A DNA stretch of 47,519 nucleotides from Myxococcales bacterium (GTDB lineage: Bacteria; Myxococcota_A; Polyangia; Polyangiales; Polyangiaceae), in assembly GCA_012514535.1 (NCBI GenBank), contig JAAZAA010000365.1, forward strand, positions 1 through 47,519. Reading direction: 5' to 3'. Shown here in pieces: positions 42,309-47,519 of this stretch. Below the pieces are notes generated by a model, which was not told where the DNA came from, ran no database searches, and saw only the letters and a program-made list of their open reading frames with translations. Position 1 is the first letter of the stretch. Each line of letters starts with the position of its first letter. The translations under genes were made by a program, and so were the position numbers.

Positions 42309-43402
42309 GCCCGCCACGGCGCGTGCTGATGACCCTCGACGCCGTCGGCGGGGTGTGGCGCTACGCCCTCGACCTGGCCCGCGGCCTGAGCGAGCGGGGC
42401 GTGGAGGTGGTCCTGGTCGGCCTCGGACCTCACCCTTCCCGCGATCAGCAAGCGGAGCTCGAGACGATCCACCACAAGAAGGTCTTCTGGCTGGACGAGC
42501 CCCTCGACTGGATGGCGGGCGGTGACGCCGACCTGCGGCCGCTGCGAGAGCGCCTGCTCCGCATCGTCGAGGACCAGGGCGTGGAGCTGCTCCACCTCAA
42601 CCTCCCCTCCCAGGCGCATGGGTTGAACCTCCCCCACCCGATCGTGGTGGTCTCCCACTCCTGCGTCGTCACCTGGTGGAAGGCCGTCCAGCGCACCCCC
42701 CTGCCGGCGGATCTCCGCTGGCAGCACGGGGCCCACCTGCTCGGCTTCCGCCGCGCCGATCTGATCCTGGCCCCCAGCCGCAGCCACGCGGGCGCCCTCG
42801 TCCGCGCCTACGGCCCGCTCGAGGGGCTCCGGGTGCTCCACAACGCCTCGAGCCACGAAGCCCAGGACCTGCCCAAGGCGCCGTTCGTGCTCGGCGTCGC
42901 GCGCTGGTGGGACGAAGGCAAGAACGCGCGGGTCCTCGACGCGGCCGCGGCGGGAGCCCCCTGGCCGGTGCTCCTCGCGGGCCCGACGGCGGGCCCGAAC
43001 GCCCAGTCCGTGTCCCTGCGGTACGCCCAGAGCCTCGGCAAGCGCTCGGCCGCCGATGTCTCCGCGCTGATGGAGCGCGCCGCGATCTTCGCCGCTCCCT
43101 CCCGCTACGAACCCTTCGGGCTCGCGGTGCTCGAGGCGGCGCTGCGGGGCGCGGCGTTGCTCCTGGCGGACATCCCCACCTTCCGGGAGCTGTGGAGCGG
43201 CGCCGCCCTCTTCGCCGATCCCGAGGATCCGAGCGCGTGGACCGACGCCTTGCACCGTCTGGCGCGAGACGGTGAACAACGCGTGCTGCTTGGCCGTCTA
43301 GCGAGGGGACGGGCGGAGCGGTTCTCGCAGCAGCGCCAGCTCGAAGGCATCCTCGAGACCTATCGGGAGGCCTCACTGGTCGCCGCGCGCCGCGCCGCCT
43401 GA
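42290..43402 (+). CDS. GT4-type glycosyltransferase
   Basis: A 370-residue GT-B-fold enzyme. It opens with MTLDAVGGVWRYALDLARGL, typical of GT4 donors. The donor site is PSRYEPFGLAVLEAALRG, the Ex7E element. The start is GTG with GGAGG 5 bases upstream, inside the end of the radical SAM gene. No membrane span, so cytosolic or peripheral. Donor and acceptor unknown. Confidence 0.9.
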   Translation: MSPELLSPPRRVLMTLDAVGGVWRYALDLARGLSERGVEVVLVGLGPHPSRDQQAELETIHHKKVFWLDEPLDWMAGGDADLRPLRERLLRIVEDQGVELLHLNLPSQAHGLNLPHPIVVVSHSCVVTWWKAVQRTPLPADLRWQHGAHLLGFRRADLILAPSRSHAGALVRAYGPLEGLRVLHNASSHEAQDLPKAPFVLGVARWWDEGKNARVLDAAAAGAPWPVLLAGPTAGPNAQSVSLRYAQSLGKRSAADVSALMERAAIFAAPSRYEPFGLAVLEAALRGAALLLADIPTFRELWSGAALFADPEDPSAWTDALHRLARDGEQRVLLGRLARGRAERFSQQRQLEGILETYREASLVAARRAA

Positions 43403-43420
43403 GCGACGGCGGGCTCGACC

Positions 43421-44587
43421 ATGCGCTTTATCCTCTACACGCACTCGATCATTTCCGATTGGAACCACGGCAACGCTCACTTCCAGCGGGGCGTGCTGCG
43501 GGAGCTGAAGTCGCGAGGGCACGACGTGCTCGCCCTCGAGCCCGAGAACGGCTGGAGCCGCCAGAACCTGCTCCGCGAGCAAGGACCGGAGGCCGCCGCC
43601 CGGCTGGCGCGGGAGTACCCCGATCTCTCCTCGACCCTCTACGACGACGCCTTCGATCACGAGGCGCTCCTCGCAGACGCCGACGTCGTGATCGTGCACG
43701 AGTGGACCGCGCCGGAGCTCGTCGCGCGCATCGGGCGCGCGCGCCGCCAGGGCGCCCCCTTCACCCTGCTGTTCCACGACACCCACCACCGCGCCGTCTC
43801 CGCTCAGCGGGAGATCGCCGATCTGATCCTCGAGGACTACGACGCCGTCCTGGCCTTCGGCGAGGCGCTCCGCGAGCGCTACGTGCACGCTGGCTGGGGA
43901 CGGCGCGTGTTCACCTGGCACGAGGCCGCAGACACGAGCCGCTTCCTCCCACCAGACCGCCTCGACGAGGCTCCCGCGCGAACGGAGCAGCTCATCTGGA
44001 TCGGGAACTGGGGCGACGGCGAGCGGGCCCAGGAGATGTCGTCGTTCCTCATCGAGCCCGCGCGCAACCTCGCCCTGAGCGGCAACGTGCACGGCGTCCG
44101 CTATCCGCCCGCCGCCCTCGACGCCCTCGGACGCACCCGGCTCACCTACCGCGGCTGGCTGGCCAACCACGACGTCCCCGCCGCCTTCGCGCGGCACCGG
44201 GCCACGCTCCACGTGCCTCGGCGCCCCTACGTCGAGTCTCTCCCCGGGATCCCGACCATCCGCGTCTTCGAGGCGCTCGCCTGCGGGATCCCCTTGGTGT
44301 GCGCCCCCTGGGAGGACCGCGAGGGCCTGTTTCGCCCGGGGCGAGACTACCTGGTCGCTCCCGACGGCGCCCGGATGGAGCGCCATCTCCGCGCGGTGCT
44401 CGACGATCCGGATTTGGCGGCGTCCCTGGCGCGCTCCGGGCTCGAGACCATTCGCGCCCGGCACACCTGTCGTCACCGCGTCGACGAGCTGCTCGAGATC
44501 GTCGCGGCGGTGTCCGGGAGGCCCCTCGAGCCCGCACACCGCACCGCTCCGGGGGGAGAGCCCTCAGTGAAGGAGGCCACACGATGA
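43421..44587 (+). CDS. CgeB-type glycosyltransferase 1
   Basis: A 388-residue protein of the CgeB-like GT family. It begins with TYxxSI-type entry MRFILYTHSIISDWNHGNAH and has the family C-terminal block PYVESLPGIPTIRVFEALACGIPLV, which includes the Ex7-like donor region. LWIGNWGDGERAQ-like IWIGNWGDGERAQEM marks the middle. CgeB proteins glycosylate spore or surface structures in other bacteria. First of three tandem relatives. Its stop overlaps the next start (ATGA). Confidence 0.85.
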   Translation: MRFILYTHSIISDWNHGNAHFQRGVLRELKSRGHDVLALEPENGWSRQNLLREQGPEAAARLAREYPDLSSTLYDDAFDHEALLADADVVIVHEWTAPELVARIGRARRQGAPFTLLFHDTHHRAVSAQREIADLILEDYDAVLAFGEALRERYVHAGWGRRVFTWHEAADTSRFLPPDRLDEAPARTEQLIWIGNWGDGERAQEMSSFLIEPARNLALSGNVHGVRYPPAALDALGRTRLTYRGWLANHDVPAAFARHRATLHVPRRPYVESLPGIPTIRVFEALACGIPLVCAPWEDREGLFRPGRDYLVAPDGARMERHLRAVLDDPDLAASLARSGLETIRARHTCRHRVDELLEIVAAVSGRPLEPAHRTAPGGEPSVKEATR

Positions 44588-45678
44588 AGATCGCGTTCTA
44601 CGGATCCAGCCTGCTGTCGTCCTATTGGAACGGCGCGGCGACCTACTACCGAGGCCTCCTGCGCGCCCTCGCGCCCCTCGGTCACGACATCACCTTCTAC
44701 GAGCCGGACGCCTACGATCGCCAGCGGCACCGGGACATCGAGCCCCCCGACTGGTGCCGCGTCCTCGTCTATCCGGCGACGGAGGACGGGCTCCGCCAGG
44801 CCGTGGAGCGCGCCGCGGACGCGGACGTCGTCGTCAAGGCGAGCGGCGTGGGCTTCGAAGACGACGTCCTGCTCGAGCGTCTCCTCGTGCGAGCGCGCCC
44901 CGACGCCCTGAAGGTGTTCTGGGACGTCGACGCGCCCGCGACGCTCGCGGACGTCCAGGGGGCGCCCGACCATCCCCTCCGCGCGGCCTTGGGTCGGCTC
45001 GATGTCGTGCTCACCTACGGGGGCGGCGATCCGGTGGTGTCCGCCTACCAGGCCCTCGGCGCGCGGGAGTGCATCCCCATCTACAACGCCGTCGATCCCG
45101 AGACCCACCACCCGGTGCCCCCCGACCCCCGCTTCGCCGCGGACCTCGCCTTCCTGGGCAACCGCCTCCCCGATCGCGAAGCGCGCGTCGACGCGTTCTT
45201 TCTCCAGGCGGCGCGCTCCCTGCCCTCGGCGAAGTTCCTGCTGGGAGGCTCCGGCTGGGACGCCGCGGCCCTCCCCGCGAACGTCCAACACCTCGGCCAC
45301 GTGCCCACCCGGGATCACAACGCGTTCAACGTCACCCCGCGCGCCGTCCTGAACGTCAACCGCGAGAGCATGGCGGACACGGGGTTCTCTCCCCCGACCC
45401 GGGTCTTCGAGGCGGCGGGCGCGGGCGCTTGCCTCGTCACCGACGCCTGGCGCGGGGTCGAGCTGTTCCTCGCTCCGGGCGACGAGGTGCTGGTCGCGCG
45501 CGACGGCAACGACGTCGCCGACCTCCTGGCGGAGCTCACGTCCGAGCGGGCGCGCGCCATCGGAGCGCGCGCCCGAGAGCGGGTCTTGCGGGAGCACACC
45601 TACGACCGGCGCGCGCGCCAGGTGGACGAGGTGTTGACGCGCCTCCGCGGAGAGCGCTGGGGGAGGACCGCCTCGTGA
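44584..45678 (+). CDS. CgeB-type glycosyltransferase 2
   Basis: A 364-residue paralogue. It has the same opening (MKIAFYGSSLLSSYWNGAAT) and C-terminal block (SPPTRVFEAAGAGACLVTDAW). LAFLGNRLPDREARVDAFF marks the inter-domain region. The motif VFWDVDAPATLADVQG in the first domain is shared with the third copy (AFYDIDTPVTLAKLAR), so copies 2 and 3 are closer to each other than to copy 1. The true ATG overlaps the previous stop; the longer frame upstream is antisense noise. Confidence 0.88.
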   Translation: MKIAFYGSSLLSSYWNGAATYYRGLLRALAPLGHDITFYEPDAYDRQRHRDIEPPDWCRVLVYPATEDGLRQAVERAADADVVVKASGVGFEDDVLLERLLVRARPDALKVFWDVDAPATLADVQGAPDHPLRAALGRLDVVLTYGGGDPVVSAYQALGARECIPIYNAVDPETHHPVPPDPRFAADLAFLGNRLPDREARVDAFFLQAARSLPSAKFLLGGSGWDAAALPANVQHLGHVPTRDHNAFNVTPRAVLNVNRESMADTGFSPPTRVFEAAGAGACLVTDAWRGVELFLAPGDEVLVARDGNDVADLLAELTSERARAIGARARERVLREHTYDRRARQVDEVLTRLRGERWGRTAS

Positions 45679-46790
45679 CCGGGCGCCCCCTCGACATCGT
45701 GTTGGTCGGCCTCTCGCTCACGTCCTCCTGGGGCAACGGCCACGCGACGACCTTTCGAGCCCTGCTCCGGGGGCTGCGCGAGCTCGGCCACGAGGTGCTG
45801 TTCCTGGAGCGGGACGTCCCCTGGTACGCCGCGAACCGAGACCTGCCCCGACCGGACTTCTGCGACCTCGAGCTCTACGGAGGCGTCGGAGAGCTGCGCT
45901 CGAAGCACGGCGCCGCCCTCGAGGGCGCCGACGCGGTCCTCGTCGGATCCTATGTGCCCGAGGGCGTCGAGGTGCTCGCCACCGTGCTCGACGTCGCCCG
46001 GGGCGTCGTCGCCTTCTACGACATCGACACGCCCGTCACCCTGGCGAAGCTCGCGCGCCAGGAGGAGGAGTACCTCGCTCGCTGGCAGATCCCGCTCCTC
46101 GATCTCTACTTCTCCTTCACGAGCGGCCCGACCCTCGAGCGCATCGAGGGCGAGCTGGGGGCCAGGCGCGCCGTCCCCCTCCATTGCTCCGTCGAACCAG
46201 AGCGCTACCGCCCCACGGGCGCGCCGACGCGCTGGGATCTCGGCTACCTCGGCACCTACAGCGCCGACCGGCAGCCGACCCTCGAGCGCCTGCTCCTCGA
46301 ACCCGCGCGGCGCCTGCCGGAGCGGCGCTTCGTCGTCGCGGGCCCCCTCTACCCGGCGGACATCCGCTGGCCCGAGAACGTGGAGCGGATCGAGCACCTG
46401 CCCCCCTCCGAGCACCCGGCCTTCTATGGCCAGCAACGCTTCACCCTCAACGTCACCCGCGCGGACATGGTCGAAGCCGGCTGGTCCCCGAGCGTCCGCC
46501 TCTTCGAGGCCGGGGCGTGCGGGACCCCGATCGTCAGTGACGACTGGCCCGGGCTGACGGAGCTGTTCCCCGCCGACGAGGCGATCGTCGTGGCCCGTGA
46601 GTCCGCGGACGTGGTGCGGCTCCTCGAGGAGACCCCGGAGGAGAAGCGCCTGGCCCTCGCGGCGGCGGCGCGCGCCATCGTCCTCGGCGCCCACACGGGG
46701 CGGGCCCGCGCCCGGGAGCTCGTCGCCGCCCTCGAGTCCACCTTGGCTCACCAAGAGCGATCCCACGGAGCGCATCGGCTGGCCCGCTGA
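45675..46790 (+). CDS. CgeB-type glycosyltransferase 3
   Basis: A 371-residue paralogue, last gene of the cluster. It starts with GTG overlapping the previous stop (GTGA). The opening is IVLVGLSLTSSWGNGHATTF, the mid-part LGYLGTYSADRQPTLERLL, and the C-terminal block WSPSVRLFEAGACGTPIVSDDWPG. Downstream there is a 260-base gap with a degenerate repeat and no clear terminator. Confidence 0.88.
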   Translation: MTGRPLDIVLVGLSLTSSWGNGHATTFRALLRGLRELGHEVLFLERDVPWYAANRDLPRPDFCDLELYGGVGELRSKHGAALEGADAVLVGSYVPEGVEVLATVLDVARGVVAFYDIDTPVTLAKLARQEEEYLARWQIPLLDLYFSFTSGPTLERIEGELGARRAVPLHCSVEPERYRPTGAPTRWDLGYLGTYSADRQPTLERLLLEPARRLPERRFVVAGPLYPADIRWPENVERIEHLPPSEHPAFYGQQRFTLNVTRADMVEAGWSPSVRLFEAGACGTPIVSDDWPGLTELFPADEAIVVARESADVVRLLEETPEEKRLALAAAARAIVLGAHTGRARARELVAALESTLAHQERSHGAHRLAR

Positions 46791-46800
46791 CCCCCGACAT

Positions 46801-46903
46801 CGACGAGCCAGCGCGTCGACATGCTGCGCTGATGAGGCAACGCGCTCACGCGAACCAACCGATGAGCCACCGCGGCCGCTGGGCACACCGGTGAGCCAGC
46901 GCG
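46801..46903. repeat. Degenerate ~29.5-base periodic repeat
   Basis: A (C/T)G(A/G)(C/T)GAG(C/G)CA(A/C/G)CGCG core recurs at 46801, 46830, 46860 and 46889, with spacing of 29, 30 and 29 bases. Sequence between cores is not conserved. It lies just after the glycan cluster. Confidence 0.6.
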
Positions 46904-47051
46904 CGGGCGACGTGACCCGCATCGGCTCCTGCGCCTCCTCTACCGGAGCTCGGGCGGCCTTCTGGTGAGTGGCGCGACGTGCTCGCGCAAGCAAGAGTGT
47001 ACGTGATCGCCCGGCACCTGCGCGGGCCACGATCGAAGAGGGGGAGACGTC

Positions 47052-47495
47052 ATGAACAAAGACATCGAGAAGGACATCAAGCAGCTCAATTCCTTCCTGC
47101 GCGGCGAGCTGTCCGCCGTCCAGAGCTACGACCAGTGCTTGGAGAAGATCGAGAGCCCGCAGCTCGGCGACACGCTCCGTGAGCTGCGCCAGTCGCACCT
47201 GGAGCGGGCGCGCCTGCTCGAGCAGAAGGTCAGCCAGCTCGGCGGCAAGCCCTCCAAGGACACGGGCGCCTGGGGCGGCTTCGCGAAGCTCGTCGAGCGT
47301 GGAGCCACCGCCTTCGGAGAGAAGGCCGCCATCATGGCCCTCGAGGAGGGAGAGGACCACGGGCGTGACGACTACAAGCGCGACATCGGCGCCCTGAGCG
47401 CGGAGTGCCAGGCGTTCGTGCGAGGTCGGATCATGCCCGAGCAGCAGCGCACCCACGACACGGTCAGCCGCCTGAAGAAGCAGCTGCAGAACTGA
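47052..47495 (+). CDS. DUF2383 four-helix-bundle (ferritin-like) protein
   Basis: A 147-residue all-helical protein. The N-terminal helix (IKQLNSFLRGELSAVQSYDQCL) and the second helix (RQSHLERARLLEQKVSQL) match DUF2383/PA2169-type domains, with Glu and His in ferritin-like places. A Gly-rich segment (DTGAWGGFAKLVERGA) and two further helices complete the bundle (EEGEDHGRDDYKRDI). Stress or iron roles are guessed in the literature for relatives; none is proven here. GGGGGAGACGTC before the ATG is a strong Shine-Dalgarno. Complete in the window. Confidence 0.88.
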   Translation: MNKDIEKDIKQLNSFLRGELSAVQSYDQCLEKIESPQLGDTLRELRQSHLERARLLEQKVSQLGGKPSKDTGAWGGFAKLVERGATAFGEKAAIMALEEGEDHGRDDYKRDIGALSAECQAFVRGRIMPEQQRTHDTVSRLKKQLQN

Positions 47496-47519
47496 GCCCG
47501 ACGGCTTCTGCGCGAGAGC

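Noticed and set aside
8791-46900. GTGAGCCAGCG shared by 8791, 15466 and 46890
   Set aside because: Two copies include stop-codon contexts of unrelated genes and a 9-base match in GC-rich DNA can occur by chance several times.
1-47519. CRISPR arrays, tRNA, rRNA, insertion sequences, prophage genes
   Set aside because: No regularly spaced identical repeats, no cloverleaf-like GTTCGA contexts outside coding regions, no transposase or integrase motifs.

Overview
The window is very GC-rich chromosomal DNA from a soil-type deltaproteobacterial lineage, most likely Myxococcota (Polyangiia-like). This is inferred from the gene set, not from a marker gene: an FHA-ABCG fusion transporter, a DUF1592/DUF1588 plus DUF1552 pair with lipoprotein and Tat signals, many one-off lipoproteins, a PilZ protein, an FHA-free but lipoprotein-rich accessory content, and G/C at nearly every third codon position. 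I see no phage, insertion sequence, CRISPR, tRNA or rRNA.

Positions 1-31000 are mostly single genes or pairs for central and secondary metabolism. In order: triple-FHA ABC transporter; aspartate kinase; glycogen phosphorylase; two translationally coupled lipoproteins, one a beta-propeller; amidase; PHA-type small protein; EEP-fold nuclease/phosphatase; ROK sugar kinase; 2Fe-2S ferredoxin; SLC13/DASS transporter; D-aminoacyl-tRNA deacylase; DUF420 membrane protein; Rieske oxygenase; acyl-CoA dehydrogenase with a 2-hydroxyacid dehydrogenase; the DUF1552/DUF1592 pair; PilZ; two lipoproteins; a Dabb protein; and DAHP synthase. Upstream of the DAHP synthase is an apparently complete transcription attenuator: a 32-codon leader peptide rich in Phe/Tyr/Trp, mutually exclusive stems and a U-tailed terminator.

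Positions 30500-34364 hold a probable four-gene minus-strand operon: an extensin-like lipoprotein, an unknown protein with an internal repeat, a THUMP RNA methyltransferase and a PAP2 phosphatase. Two small unknown proteins and a long hairpin follow.

Positions 35747-46790 are a plus-strand glycan cluster. It encodes an HD-type protein, a glycoside-hydrolase-like barrel whose strands appear circularly permuted, a dTDP-rhamnose-4-epimerase-like SDR, a glycosidase-like/CDP-paratose-2-epimerase-like fusion, a B12-binding-type radical SAM enzyme, one GT4 glycosyltransferase and three tandem CgeB-type glycosyltransferases. Most junctions overlap by ATGA or GTGA, so the genes are probably translated as a coupled set. 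Together they suggest synthesis of an unusual deoxysugar-containing glycan; no flippase or polymerase is in the window. A DUF2383 ferritin-like protein closes the window.

Across the window, many first genes have a TAnnnT-like hexamer only 6-12 bases before the start codon and no Shine-Dalgarno, which suggests frequent leaderless transcription. Translations, stems and spacings were read by hand; family names rest on recognised motifs, not on searches.
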